From NCBI RefSeq assembly GCF_900215215.1, contig NZ_OBDR01000007.1:36595-100594 (forward strand): DNA of 64,000 nucleotides. The letters run 5' to 3'. Below the pieces are notes generated by a model. It was not told the origin of the DNA and did not search any database. It saw nothing but the letters and a program-made list of their open reading frames with translations. Shown in pieces: positions 54,442 to 63,461 of the stretch. Position 1 is the stretch's first letter. Each line of letters starts with the position of its first letter. The stretch comes from Methanohalophilus euhalobius. Its GTDB lineage: Archaea > Halobacteriota > Methanosarcinia > Methanosarcinales > Methanosarcinaceae. The translations under genes and the position numbers were made by a program.

Positions 54442-55299
54442 GTGGCAATCGCTTTAATCGGTGCAGGTTGCACCTCCCAGAGCGATGAAACTCCTGGTGA
54501 AGAGACTACAGAAGAACCAGTACGAATTGGAGTCGTCCAGTGGGATGACTCACGTGCAACTGGAAATGTATTTTTGCACATCCTTGATGAGGGAGGCTAT
54601 GAATACGAAACTGTATCCGCTGATCTGGGTGGTCTGTATCAGGCAACTGCACAGGGTGATGTGGATGTCCTTATCCTTGCCTGGCTGCCGGCTACACAGG
54701 GTCCCTACTGGGAACAATACGGTGACAATCTGAATAAGGCACAGGTTGTAGCTACAGGTGCAAAATGTGGTCTTGGAGTTCCGGATTATGTTTATGACGC
54801 CGGCATTACTTCAATTGAGGATTTACAGGGCAATGCCAGCAAATTTGACGGCAAGATCACCGGTATTGAGCCGGGTGCGGGCATAATGCAAAATACTGAA
54901 ACCGTTATGGAAGAGTATAATCTGGAAGAGTATGAGCTCTATTCCAGCAGTACTGTAGGAATGGCCACAACACTCCAGGATAAAGTTGACAATGAGGAAT
55001 GGATTGTTGCAACCCTCTGGAGACCACACTGGACCTTTGCCCGCATGGAAGGGCTGAAATTCCTTGAGGACCCAAAGGGAATATATGGAGGAAGCGATGA
55101 CCTGATTATTCTTACCAGAACCGGCTTTGCAGAAGACAGGCCCGAATTCTATCAGCTCATCCAGAATTTTGAGATGGACCTATCCGAAATCGAATCAATA
55201 ATGATCGCTATCGATGAAGGAAAATCTCCTCAACAGGCTGCAGCCGACTGGCTCGCAGAGCATCCTGAGAAGTACGATGAAGTACTTGGCACTCAGTGA
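54442..55299 (+). CDS. Second betaine-binding lipoprotein, 5' end cut off by an IS
   Basis: 285 residues remain from the GTG at 54442. The OpuAC domain is complete: VRIGVVQWDDSRATGNVF, VDVLILAWLPATQGPYW and VATLWRPHWTFARMEGLKFL carry the aromatic-box Trp residues. The signal peptide is broken: the frame upstream reads ILACLIVAIALIGAGC but its basic lead is left of the IS. The lipobox (IGAGC) survives, but a product from this GTG would lack the positive N-region, so export is doubtful. Possible expression from an outward IS promoter is untested. A paralogue of the intact protein at 52280. Confidence 0.85.
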   Translation: MAIALIGAGCTSQSDETPGEETTEEPVRIGVVQWDDSRATGNVFLHILDEGGYEYETVSADLGGLYQATAQGDVDVLILAWLPATQGPYWEQYGDNLNKAQVVATGAKCGLGVPDYVYDAGITSIEDLQGNASKFDGKITGIEPGAGIMQNTETVMEEYNLEEYELYSSSTVGMATTLQDKVDNEEWIVATLWRPHWTFARMEGLKFLEDPKGIYGGSDDLIILTRTGFAEDRPEFYQLIQNFEMDLSEIESIMIAIDEGKSPQQAAADWLAEHPEKYDEVLGTQ

Positions 55300-55326
55300 G
55301 GATAAACAATCCTCACTTCTTTTTTT
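55295..55326 (+). terminator. Hairpin terminator after the second betaine-binding protein
   Basis: AGTGAGGAT (55295-55303), containing the stop codon, pairs perfectly with ATCCTCACT (55309-55317) around AAACA, then TCTTTTTTT. Confidence 0.8.
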
Positions 55327-55404
55327 CCGCAACCTTTAATAACTAGCATTCCCTCTAAAGTAATCCACATATTCAAATAATCAATATCATAGAGAGTGAT
55401 AATT

Positions 55405-55578
55405 ATGGGCAAAACCGGAAGTATTGAATGGGTAAAAATTAAGGGACGCAAAGGCAACACAATCAAAGTTAAAAAAGCCAAAGCTAACAAGGCACACACT
55501 GCACCTGCACAGAGATATTCTTCTGCAGGTACAAAGAGGAGATTCAAAAGAAGATCCCAGAAAGCCATTGTTCGCTGA
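55405..55578 (+). CDS. Small basic protein (DUF5350-like)
   Basis: 57 residues from the ATG at 55405 (a frame extending to 55396 adds MII only). Strongly basic: [18 protein letters not shown] and a C-terminal [13 protein letters not shown]. No membrane segment. It resembles the DUF5350 proteins of methanogens. Function unknown; high charge suggests nucleic acid or ribosome binding. Has its own AT-rich promoter region after the upstream terminator. Confidence 0.75.
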   Translation: MGKTGSIEWVKIKGRKGNTIKVKKAKANKAHTAPAQRYSSAGTKRRFKRRSQKAIVR

Positions 55579-55652
55579 TTTTCTTTTTTTTATTATATTA
55601 TTTTTTTGAATGTAATTTCCAATAGACTAAGGGATCTTCCATTGCAGCAACA

Positions 55653-55661
55653 TTTATATAG
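55653..55661 (+). promoter_or_regulatory. TATA box of the second thermosome gene
   Basis: ACATTTATATAGAACC shares the core TTTATATAGAA with the promoter of the other thermosome gene (40927). The leader is ~50-60 bases and ends in GGAGGTAAA before the ATG. Confidence 0.6.
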
Positions 55662-55737
55662 AACCACAAACATGTACAAACGACCTGTATAATGCAGGGA
55701 ATATCAATTTGATGTATATAATACGGAGGTAAAAGTA

Positions 55738-57432
55738 ATGGCAGGACAGATGGCTGGCGGACAGCCAATTTTTATTTTAAGAGACGGAAATCAGAGAACC
55801 AGGGGCAGGGATGCCCAGAGCAACAACATAATGGCTGCAAAAGCTGTGGCTGAAGCTGTCAGGACTACACTCGGACCAAAGGGAATGGACAAGATGCTTG
55901 TAGACTCCCTTGGTGACGTAGTGATCACAAATGACGGTGCGACCATCCTCAAGGAAATGGATATCGAGCACCCTGCTGCCAAGATGATCGTGGAAGTTTC
56001 CAAAACCCAGGATGATGAAGTAGGAGATGGAACAACCACTGCTGCTGTAATCACCGGTGAATTGCTCAAAAAGGCAGAAGACATGATCGAGCAGGATGTA
56101 CATCCAACAATCATCGCATCCGGATACAGGATGGCAGCTGAGAAAGCTGGCGAATTGCTCAAGGAACTTGCACAGAATGTTACAATCGATAACAAGGACA
56201 CCCTGATAAACATCTCCAATACTGCCATGACAGGAAAGGGTGCAGAGGCTTCCAAAGATGTACTCAGCGAAATCGCCGTATCCGCTGTCGCAAGCATTGC
56301 AGACAAGACTGATAGCCAGACAATTGATATCGACAATATAAAGGTTGAAAAGAAGGTCGGTGGCAGTATAGAGGATTCAGAACTCATTGAAGGTATGATC
56401 CTTGACAAAGAGCGTGTACATTCCAACATGCCAAAGAAAGTCACCGATGCAAAGATTGCACTTATCAACAGTGCCATCGAACTCAAAGAAACTGAAGTCG
56501 ACGCGGAAATATCCATCACCTCTCCTGACCAGCTCCAGTCTTTCCTTGATCAGGAAGAAAAGATGCTAAAAGGACTTGTAGACAAAATCGTCGCAAGCGG
56601 TGCAAACGTTGTCTTCTGCCAGAAAGGTATTGATGACATGGCGCAGCACTTCCTTGCCAAGGAAGGAATCTTTGCAGTCAGACGTGTCAAAAAGAGTGAC
56701 ATGGAAAAACTCGTACGTTCCACTGGTGGTAAACTGGTTACCAACATCGAGGAAATGACCGCAGATGATCTTGGAAAGACCGAAGTTGTGGAAGAAAGGA
56801 AGGTTGCTGGCGACAACATGGTCTTTATTACCGGCTGTGTCAACCCAAGATCCGTATCTATCCTCCTGCGCGGCGGAACCGAACATGTAGTCGACAATAT
56901 TGAAAGAGCACTCCATGATGCTCTGCGCGTAGTCGGTGTAGCCATAGAGGATGAAAAACTCGTATCCGGCGGCGGCGGTCCAGAGGTAGAAGTGGCCCTC
57001 CAGCTGCAGGATTACGCGTCATCTCTCAGCGGCAGGGAACAGCTGGCAGTTAAAGCATTCGCAGAGTCCCTTGAAGTTATTCCAAGGACCCTTGCAGAAA
57101 ACGCTGGTCTGGACCCAATCGACATGCTTGTAGAACTTCGCTCCCACCATGAAAAGGGCGCCAAGACCGCCGGTCTTGATGTCTACAGTGGAAAAGTCAT
57201 TGATATGTGGGATGCAGGTGTCGTTGAACCCCTGAGAATAAAGACCCAGGCAATCAATGCTGCAGCAGAAGCATCCATAATGATCCTGAGGATCGACGAT
57301 GTAATTGCATCCTCCAACCCATCCCCATCAAGCGGCGGTGGCGAAGGCGGCATGCCACCAGGAATGGGTGGCGGTGGAATGCCACCAGGAATGGGCGGCG
57401 GTGGAATGCCACCAGGAATGGGTGGAATGTAA
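55738..57432 (+). CDS. Thermosome subunit with GGM-rich tail
   Basis: 564 residues, group II chaperonin. [50 protein letters not shown] and [15 protein letters not shown] as in the paralogue at 41030. The C-terminus is a repeat of GGMPPGMG units (last ~30 residues), the flexible tail lining the folding chamber. Uses an ATG start, unlike its paralogue. The repeat is nearly identical at DNA level over three units and may vary in number. Confidence 0.97.
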   Translation: MAGQMAGGQPIFILRDGNQRTRGRDAQSNNIMAAKAVAEAVRTTLGPKGMDKMLVDSLGDVVITNDGATILKEMDIEHPAAKMIVEVSKTQDDEVGDGTTTAAVITGELLKKAEDMIEQDVHPTIIASGYRMAAEKAGELLKELAQNVTIDNKDTLINISNTAMTGKGAEASKDVLSEIAVSAVASIADKTDSQTIDIDNIKVEKKVGGSIEDSELIEGMILDKERVHSNMPKKVTDAKIALINSAIELKETEVDAEISITSPDQLQSFLDQEEKMLKGLVDKIVASGANVVFCQKGIDDMAQHFLAKEGIFAVRRVKKSDMEKLVRSTGGKLVTNIEEMTADDLGKTEVVEERKVAGDNMVFITGCVNPRSVSILLRGGTEHVVDNIERALHDALRVVGVAIEDEKLVSGGGGPEVEVALQLQDYASSLSGREQLAVKAFAESLEVIPRTLAENAGLDPIDMLVELRSHHEKGAKTAGLDVYSGKVIDMWDAGVVEPLRIKTQAINAAAEASIMILRIDDVIASSNPSPSSGGGEGGMPPGMGGGGMPPGMGGGGMPPGMGGM

Positions 57433-57449
57433 AGTAAAGACAAGTATAT

Positions 57450-57490
57450 GATGCATAGCTTTTCAAGGCTATGCATCAACTTCTTTTTTT
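57450..57490 (+). terminator. Hairpin terminator after the second thermosome gene
   Basis: GATGCATAGC (57450-57459) and GCTATGCATC (57468-57477) form a perfect 10-bp stem with an eight-base loop, followed by AACTTCTTTTTTT. Confidence 0.85.
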
Positions 57491-57600
57491 GTCTATTTTT
57501 TCAGATAATAATTCAGATTCTACGTTATTATTTCTGGATTACTTGTAATCAAGACTATTCATGAGATCAATCACTGAGTGTAATTAATATATAAACACAA

Positions 57601-58509
57601 TCAACTCTTTCCCCTTTCCCTTGCTATCCAAAGAGACACTCCAAATGCAATCAAAGTAAACATTCCACTAAAACCGGGAACTTTGTATGAAGATTGCCCC
57701 GGCTCATCAGTCTCTGCATCCTTCAGGTAATAGTAAATTTCACCTTCATCAGTATCGATATAAAAGGTAGTGACAGCGGGACCTGTTATGTAAGTCACAA
57801 CCCAGAAAGGATGTGAATCCCGGAATACAACATGGATATCTACCGGAGACACCGACGAATTCATCTCCTTTGCAGCTATATGGAGTGCCTGTTCCTTATC
57901 CACGGATACCTGTAACTCATTGAATGTCTTGACCCAGCTGATATTGCCCTTTTGTTCCATGAACATAAGTTCCCTGAAAACATCCCTGTCGGCTACCAGA
58001 TAAACCAGTGAAGAAGTCTGGTTCATGTCTGTAGGTGTTTCTTTCCATTTCCGTGGATCATAGGAGTTGATAAAAGAGACTATCGTATCATTATTTTCAG
58101 CCTCGGGATGAGCAGTGAAAAAATCATCCAGAGGACCTGATGGTTCAAAAGGAATCGTCTCATTCATCCCTATCTGCCGGACCCATACAATCTCTCTTTT
58201 CCATTTTTCGTCGCTTCCTTTACTTATTTCAAGAAATACTAGTTTTTTCGAACAATTTCCTTTTGGAATTATGTATTTGTATCTATGAGTACGGTTAATA
58301 TATGCTATTTCATAATCACTGATCCCAAATGTATTTATAAAATCCATAATTTCTTGATTTTCTTCTATCAGATACATATGTTGTAAACGAAAGATTTCTG
58401 CTCTACTAAAACCATCTCCAGGAGGAGGAGTGAGATCTTCGGCAAACGCAGGCGTAACTACCAATGTTATTATAAGTAGATAGGCTATGATTAGTTCTAT
58501 TTTTTTCAT
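57601..58509 (-). CDS. Secreted protein with PGF-CTERM-like anchor
   Basis: About 302 residues from the ATG at 58509, which starts a signal peptide (MKKIELIIAYLLIITLVVTPAFA); the frame extends to 58548 without reason. The mature part has a PepSY-like stretch (SVDKEQALHIAAKEMNSSV, then FWVVTYITGPAVTTFYIDTDEGEIYYYL). The C-terminus is PGFSGMF, a hydrophobic helix and RERGKS, the tripartite pattern of archaeosortase (PGF-CTERM) substrates that are cut and lipid-linked at the cell surface. Function unknown. Same strand as the transglutaminase-like gene upstream. Confidence 0.72.
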   Translation of the reverse strand: MKKIELIIAYLLIITLVVTPAFAEDLTPPPGDGFSRAEIFRLQHMYLIEENQEIMDFINTFGISDYEIAYINRTHRYKYIIPKGNCSKKLVFLEISKGSDEKWKREIVWVRQIGMNETIPFEPSGPLDDFFTAHPEAENNDTIVSFINSYDPRKWKETPTDMNQTSSLVYLVADRDVFRELMFMEQKGNISWVKTFNELQVSVDKEQALHIAAKEMNSSVSPVDIHVVFRDSHPFWVVTYITGPAVTTFYIDTDEGEIYYYLKDAETDEPGQSSYKVPGFSGMFTLIAFGVSLWIARERGKS

Positions 58510-58626
58510 GCATACACCTAGGAAAAAGTGTAGATAAGATAGCTTCAATCGTTGAAATAAACACGAATAAACACAGAAGTTTCAGATCTGTGTTTATTCA
58601 AGATTTACTCTGCATTTTGACTATTA

Positions 58627-59964
58627 TTAATTATACTTGTTCAACAATCCCAAATATTCTCTGTCAAAATCGAATTTGTAATGCAACAATCCGTCTCCAC
58701 TGGGATCACTCGGATCAAGATCATCATCTGCGTCCTTTAGATTCCAGAAATACATGCTTGAGTAATTTTGGGAAATGTAGATGTCTGGATTGTCAAAGGA
58801 TTTCCATGTTGGATCAGAGTGTATCCATTCCTGCCCATCCCAAATTTCTGCTATTTCATGTGCACTTCTGTTCCCTGAAGTGTTAGTCATATTCATATAG
58901 TACTGTTTGGAAGGTACTCCAAGCGCTCTATTAAATGCATTAAAAAGGGTAGCATACTCGTCACAAACACCAATATAGTACCCACTGGCATTTGTGTGAC
59001 TAATTACCCATAAATCGGAAGCAGTATAACTTCTATTTATGACCATTTCTTCATCATAATGCATAACATCATAAACATAATCTGTAATTTGGTTTGCAGT
59101 ATCATAGGGGGTTGTACTGTTATCCCCTGCAACTGCAGCTTCAAATATGATATTATAGCCTTCATTGAATGGGAAGTGGTAAATATCACTTGTATTCAGG
59201 TTCACTCCATTATCAGGATCAGCTAGATGATTTGCATCATTATTGTATTTTTCAATTCCATCATACGGCATCCATACAAAATGAGTAGATGTATCATCCG
59301 GATCAACCCGCACTTCAAGAGCAATAGGTTTTATACCTATGGAACTCTGCGTACTTGTTGGCTGGAAGGGAACAGTTACTGTCATGTTGGAACCTGGAGC
59401 CAGATTACTGAATGATTTGTAGTAACCATAGCCATCTTCTGCTGACCAGAAGAGAACTTTTCCGCTTGCAGTTGAGGTGCCGTAATTATGGATGGTAACG
59501 TAATTATTGAATGTGGTGTCCTGTACCCAATACCACTGATAAGTTATTTCCGTGATTTTTACATCAGGATCTGATCTTGTCTTATCTTCACTTTCAGACA
59601 GTTGCGTTGCCTTTGCAGGTATATTAATTGAAATCTGCCCGCCTGATTCGAATTTTGCTTTCGGGGATGTGGTTTCTTTAGGAATACTATTGAGTTCTTT
59701 TTTTTCCGATTCATTCAAGGCAATTATGAAAGGATTTGTTTTTTCGAGTTCCTCCGGCGACAGAGGTTCCTGTTTTACCTGAGGTTTATGTCCGTTGTAT
59801 TCCGAAAGATCCATGGGTTTTACCCATTCTTCAAATTCCGGAATATCCGAAGTTTCATTCTCCATTTTACTGTCATTTACTGTGGCTGATACGGGTATCA
59901 GTGCCAGATTTACCAATAATATTGCTGCCAATACTATTGAGTATCCAATCTTTAAATTTCGCAT
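58627..59964 (-). CDS. Secreted transglutaminase-like protein
   Basis: About 445 residues from the ATG at 59964, placed after AGAGGTGAAATA. Signal peptide (IGYSIVLAAILLVNLALIPVSA). A middle beta-sandwich/CARDB-like part (VKITEITYQWYWVQDTTFNNY, then LAPGSNMTVTVPF) precedes a transglutaminase/protease-like core: Cys in IGVCDEYATLFNAFNRALG, His in RSAHEIAEIWDG and Asp in WIHSDPTW make a plausible catalytic triad. Possible cell-surface peptidase or cross-linker. Its promoter and leader lie in a repeat shared with the gene at 61415. Confidence 0.75.
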   Translation of the reverse strand: MRNLKIGYSIVLAAILLVNLALIPVSATVNDSKMENETSDIPEFEEWVKPMDLSEYNGHKPQVKQEPLSPEELEKTNPFIIALNESEKKELNSIPKETTSPKAKFESGGQISINIPAKATQLSESEDKTRSDPDVKITEITYQWYWVQDTTFNNYVTIHNYGTSTASGKVLFWSAEDGYGYYKSFSNLAPGSNMTVTVPFQPTSTQSSIGIKPIALEVRVDPDDTSTHFVWMPYDGIEKYNNDANHLADPDNGVNLNTSDIYHFPFNEGYNIIFEAAVAGDNSTTPYDTANQITDYVYDVMHYDEEMVINRSYTASDLWVISHTNASGYYIGVCDEYATLFNAFNRALGVPSKQYYMNMTNTSGNRSAHEIAEIWDGQEWIHSDPTWKSFDNPDIYISQNYSSMYFWNLKDADDDLDPSDPSGDGLLHYKFDFDREYLGLLNKYN

Positions 59965-59979
59965 TATTTCACCTCTTGT

Positions 59980-60316
59980 ATTTAATCCCCGAGGCAAAGC
60001 TGCACTTATATACTGTTAACAGCAAACTTGAGCCTGCCTTTGGGCCAATGTGGAGTTCTGGTTGGTTAACATTCATTGGAACTCCACATTGTAAATTCTC
60101 ATTCGACGTGATAGTATATATTATTTGCCCCAACTCAATTTAACTTGACATTTGGGTGTCCATCACTTCGATTACCAACTGAAATCGCTGAAACAGATAT
60201 GTTCCTGAAAAACCAGAATATTTAAAAGCACCAGTGCTTCCCATCAGGTGCTACAAGATTGTCAAAGATACTACAAAAGATGAAAGATCGATTATCACAA
60301 AACGTAAAAGGTAAAC
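59980..60316. repeat. Duplicated promoter-leader cassette, copy 1
   Basis: ~337 bases matching 62478-62917 with scattered changes. Shared blocks include GAGGCAAAGCT, CAAACTTGAGCCTGCCT, GGGCCAATGTGGAGTT and AAACGTAAAAGGTAAAC. It holds, read on the minus strand, a TATA-like AAATAATATATACT (about 60109-60122), then a 13-bp inverted repeat CAATGTGGAGTTC/GAACTCCACATTG (60045-60096 region) in the leader of the gene at 59964. Copy 1 lacks ~95 internal bases present in copy 2. It abuts the IS relic at 60317. Confidence 0.75.
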
Positions 60317-60711
60317 GGTCTCTGTAGAAATTCTCGTTTAAATAATTACTGAAATAGAGATAGCCCTGTCTATATTATGGATTAATAATTTGAACTTGAT
60401 CTCTTTCACCTGATTTCTTTATTTCCTTGCCCTCAGTTCTTCCCCATATTTCCTTTTCAAAACAGAAAACATCGTTTCTACCAGATTTCTGTAATGATAG
60501 ATCTCTTCATCAAATTCATTTATCATTTTTCTACGGTATTTTCATTTGATCTTTTCATTTTTCTGCATCTTACAGGGATTATGCTGGCTGCTTTCAATTC
60601 TTCATTTATTAGAGCATGTATCTTCTCGGAATCATATCCTTTATCAATCAGCTTTTATCTTTTAGTGGCATTGTTTTAATAATTTTCTTGCATGTTTTGT
60701 ATCATGTGCAA
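60317..60711 (-). pseudogene. Decayed IS transposase (same family as 63473-64000)
   Basis: On the minus strand the fragment encodes pieces of the transposase whose better copy is at 63462 onward: the [17 protein letters not shown] region and the EELKAASIIPVR-like region are recognisable by DNA match, e.g. CTTCCCCATATTTCCTTTTC and CAGAAAACATCGT. Frameshifts and stops are many, and it ends in a truncation near 60711. The palindromic insert of the other copy is absent. 60712-60793 holds nothing I recognise. Confidence 0.75.
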
Positions 60712-60793
60712 GATTTGTATAACTTCTTACCCATCAGTAGAATCTTCATATGAGTAAATAATGTAATATCCAATATATGACTGAACAAAGCTT

Positions 60794-61291
60794 TCAATCT
60801 ATACTAACAGTAGAACCATTTTGTCTTATCTCTGTAACTGTCTCAACGACTACTCCTTTTTCTTCATCAATTAAGAAATCAATTATCTTGTTTCCTGATC
60901 TAATTCTTAAAGCAGGAGCACATCCTGGGCCGTCATAATCCTCTGGAGTTGGATGACAGGAATAAACCACACCCATAATTGTTCCTCCTTCCTGAATTAC
61001 CTGTCTCGCACGGATGTCATTGAGTGCAATCTTGGCTATATTAGAAGGATCTGTTTTGAGCCATTCAGACTCCGATTCATCATAAGGTGGAAGTACTTCA
61101 ATCGCAGAGTAATTAATATCTAAATCCTCCACTTCTTCATTTACAGATGTATCAACACCATTTGATATCTGAGAAGATTTTTCAACTGATTCAGGGCCTA
61201 TACATCCAGCGAAGCTACTGATAAGCAAAAAAATAGTCAGACAAATAACATTAAATTTAATATTTTTAGTACAAACAAAATCTGTAAACAA
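60794..61291 (-). CDS. Hypothetical lipoprotein
   Basis: 165 residues. The N-terminus (FNVICLTIFLLISSFAGC) is a lipoprotein signal with a lipobox Cys, followed by an acidic, Ser-rich linker and a small domain with two Cys (VYSCHPTPEDYDGPGCAPALRIR). No family recognised. AT-rich surroundings and its position between two IS copies suggest accessory origin. Confidence 0.6.
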   Translation of the reverse strand: MFTDFVCTKNIKFNVICLTIFLLISSFAGCIGPESVEKSSQISNGVDTSVNEEVEDLDINYSAIEVLPPYDESESEWLKTDPSNIAKIALNDIRARQVIQEGGTIMGVVYSCHPTPEDYDGPGCAPALRIRSGNKIIDFLIDEEKGVVVETVTEIRQNGSTVSID

Positions 61292-61414
61292 GTTCTTTTC
61301 CTCCGATATTCTCTTTGTCTACTTTATTTTTTAATTTTATAATTATCAAAAATATAAGAGATGATGAAACTATTTTTATCTTCATTACCTTGAATATATT
61401 AATTTATTTTAAAT

Positions 61415-62470
61415 TTATGTTCTCAATTTGACTTGAGATGATGAATAAATGACAACATCTAATCCATTAATGGCAGAAGGTATACCAGAACCATACTTTT
61501 CATCCCAATAAACGGTGATTGTATTATCATTCTCATCCTTGAACAACATATTGTAGAAAGTTGTATCACTTGGCAAGTCAGCGTTGTCATCTACATTATA
61601 TGTTTCCAGTGTTGTGAAAACATCAAGATTTGTATCATCAGCATCTGTAGAGTATATGTACACAAAATTGTTGTCCGTAACATCTTCAAAGCCAATGTAC
61701 CATCTATTATGGTAATCATCCCATAGCATAAGACCTTCAATCGTGTCACCAGCATCAACATTAATCCTATTGCTATGGAAATAAACACCATTTGCACCAG
61801 TCCATGATGCACCAGTCCATCGATCGCTACCTGCCTGATTCCACTCTAAGACAGGTTGAATGATCCCACTCTCTCCATAAGGTACAATTGCATTAAAAAG
61901 GAAGTTTATTGCATCATCGTCTGGGTTTGAAGGCTCTGAAGGAACGATCCAATCTGCTCTAAACATTGAAAGATCATCAACATTTCTATCGACTGAGTAT
62001 TCAAGCCATCCAGTATAAGCTGGAATTGTTTCAGTTTTTTTATTGTCATCATTGATTACAGTGAGGATTTTTACTCCATTTTGGTAAACATTAGTAATGT
62101 TTTCTTTTGTACTAATCTCAGATCCAGATGGAACTTCAAACACATGTGTTGCTGCTTTCATTCCAGATGGTGTGGAAATATTACCAGTTTCTTCAGCAAT
62201 TGCAAAGAAGGACTGTTTTCCCTCAGAATCAAAAACAGTCGTTCTTCCATCAGATGAATAGTGAACTATTGATCCATTTTGAATATTGTGCAATCCATTG
62301 TGGCTGTTAATACTAAATTCAGAAGTGATAACTTTCTTTTTGCCGGAATCATTGAATTTCAACAACGATCGCTGAAAATCGTTTTCTTCAGCTGCACATA
62401 CTGCCGGTGTAAATGCAACGCCCAATATTAGCATTGCCACAAACAACGTTCCAAGTTTATTTTTGTTCAT
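61415..62470 (-). CDS. Secreted protein of unknown function
   Basis: 351 residues starting MNKNKLG with a signal peptide (TLFVAMLILGVAFTPAVCA). The mature part is rich in Asp/Asn, as expected outside a halophile. A C-terminal ~190-residue beta-rich domain (YTGWLEYSVDRNVDDLSMFRAD..., WIVPSEP, IIQPVLEWNQAG, DTIEGLMLWDD) may bind a ligand or act as a hydrolase, but I cannot name a family. No C-terminal anchor is seen. Its promoter and leader are the second copy of the duplicated cassette. Confidence 0.65.
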   Translation of the reverse strand: MNKNKLGTLFVAMLILGVAFTPAVCAAEENDFQRSLLKFNDSGKKKVITSEFSINSHNGLHNIQNGSIVHYSSDGRTTVFDSEGKQSFFAIAEETGNISTPSGMKAATHVFEVPSGSEISTKENITNVYQNGVKILTVINDDNKKTETIPAYTGWLEYSVDRNVDDLSMFRADWIVPSEPSNPDDDAINFLFNAIVPYGESGIIQPVLEWNQAGSDRWTGASWTGANGVYFHSNRINVDAGDTIEGLMLWDDYHNRWYIGFEDVTDNNFVYIYSTDADDTNLDVFTTLETYNVDDNADLPSDTTFYNMLFKDENDNTITVYWDEKYGSGIPSAINGLDVVIYSSSQVKLRT

Positions 62471-62477
62471 TTCTTCT

Positions 62478-62917
62478 TACCTCTTTCAATCTACCCCAGA
62501 GGCAAAGCTACGCTTATATACTGTAAACAACAAACTTGAGCCTGCCTCTGGGCCAATGTGGAGTTGTGGTTGGTTAATATTCATCGAAACTCCACATTGC
62601 AAATTCTCATTCGACGTAATGGTATATATTATTTGCCCTAATTCAATTTAACTTGATATATGGATGTTCATCACTTCAATTAACAACTGGAATCGCTGAA
62701 ACAGATATATTCCTGAAAAACCAGAGTATTTGAAAGCGCCAGTGCTTCCCATCACGTACTACAAGATTGTCAAAACTACTACAAAAGATGAAATGATCCA
62801 TAAAGTGAATTTGATTAGTCGAGTAGGATTACTGTTGTGTGTGGAATGCCGGTTTGTAAGCAACAATAACAATATTATAACGCCGGGATCGATTATCACA
62901 AAACGTAAAAGGTAAAC
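62478..62917. repeat. Duplicated promoter-leader cassette, copy 2
   Basis: ~440 bases matching 59980-60316, with ~95 extra bases (about 62791-62888) near the distal end. On the minus strand it has the TATA-like AAATAATATATACC, then the CAATGTGGAGTT/AACTCCACATTG inverted repeat in the leader of the gene at 62470. Both copies also keep a short plus-strand frame (PEAKL.LYTVN.KLEP), whose meaning is unclear. From 62918 to 63139 I see no gene or clear signal. Confidence 0.75.
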
Positions 62918-63139
62918 ATTGATTTTGTACTGAATCTTTATTTGTAAGAGTAATGCCTACCGGGCAATGGTCAGAACTTTAGATTTTTACTATCATTCAT
63001 AGACATCCCATTTATGCTTCTTTTCTAGTGATTTCAATCATCACCGGATATTCGGCTTCAACCGAGAGCTCTCCCTTCAAATGTTAGAGAAACTTCGGCT
63101 CTATAGAATTCCTTTCTTATCACAGTCTCTTTGTACTTT

Positions 63140-63442
63140 TCAATAAGTCGAATCTTCGGAGATTTTTATAGTATTATCCTGTAGCTTGACCATATAGTAA
63201 TAAAGTATTGCACCTATAAAATTCAAGAAAATTAGGACGATTGACCAGATTAACTTCTCATATTCTCCTGCTCGCGGAAATTTTTCTGTGCTTCGTTGAA
63301 GGCAGTCAGATAACATGAAAAGCCAGAAAACAATAGCTATTGCACCTACACCCCATAGTAGTTGACCCATATAAAATGCTACTGTGATTATTATTACAAA
63401 TATAATTCCGATGATTATCCATTCGATTGTATTCTTGTTCAA
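63140..63442 (-). CDS. Small membrane protein with PLDc_N-like domain
   Basis: 100 residues with three predicted helices. The first two (WIIIGIIFVIIITVAFYMG and LLWGVGAIAIVFWLFMLSDCL) precede a typical phospholipase-D-nuclease N-terminal segment, YEKLIWSIVLIFLNFIGAILYYYMVK. No catalytic domain is attached. Such short proteins are common and uncharacterised. Lies between the duplicated cassette and the IS at the window edge. Confidence 0.7.
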   Translation of the reverse strand: MNKNTIEWIIIGIIFVIIITVAFYMGQLLWGVGAIAIVFWLFMLSDCLQRSTEKFPRAGEYEKLIWSIVLIFLNFIGAILYYYMVKLQDNTIKISEDSTY

Positions 63443-63461
63443 ATTACCATCTCCATATCAT

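Noticed and set aside
57310..57432. Short tandem DNA repeat at the 3' end of the second thermosome gene
   Set aside because: It encodes the GGM-rich chaperonin tail typical of the family; copy number may vary but it is not a separate element.
59795..60143. Plus-strand frame conserved in both copies of the duplicated cassette (PEAKL.LYTVN.KLEP, ending PNSI)
   Set aside because: The frame differs by several non-synonymous changes, has no own ribosome site, and overlaps the promoter and leader of the minus-strand genes; kept as a note only.
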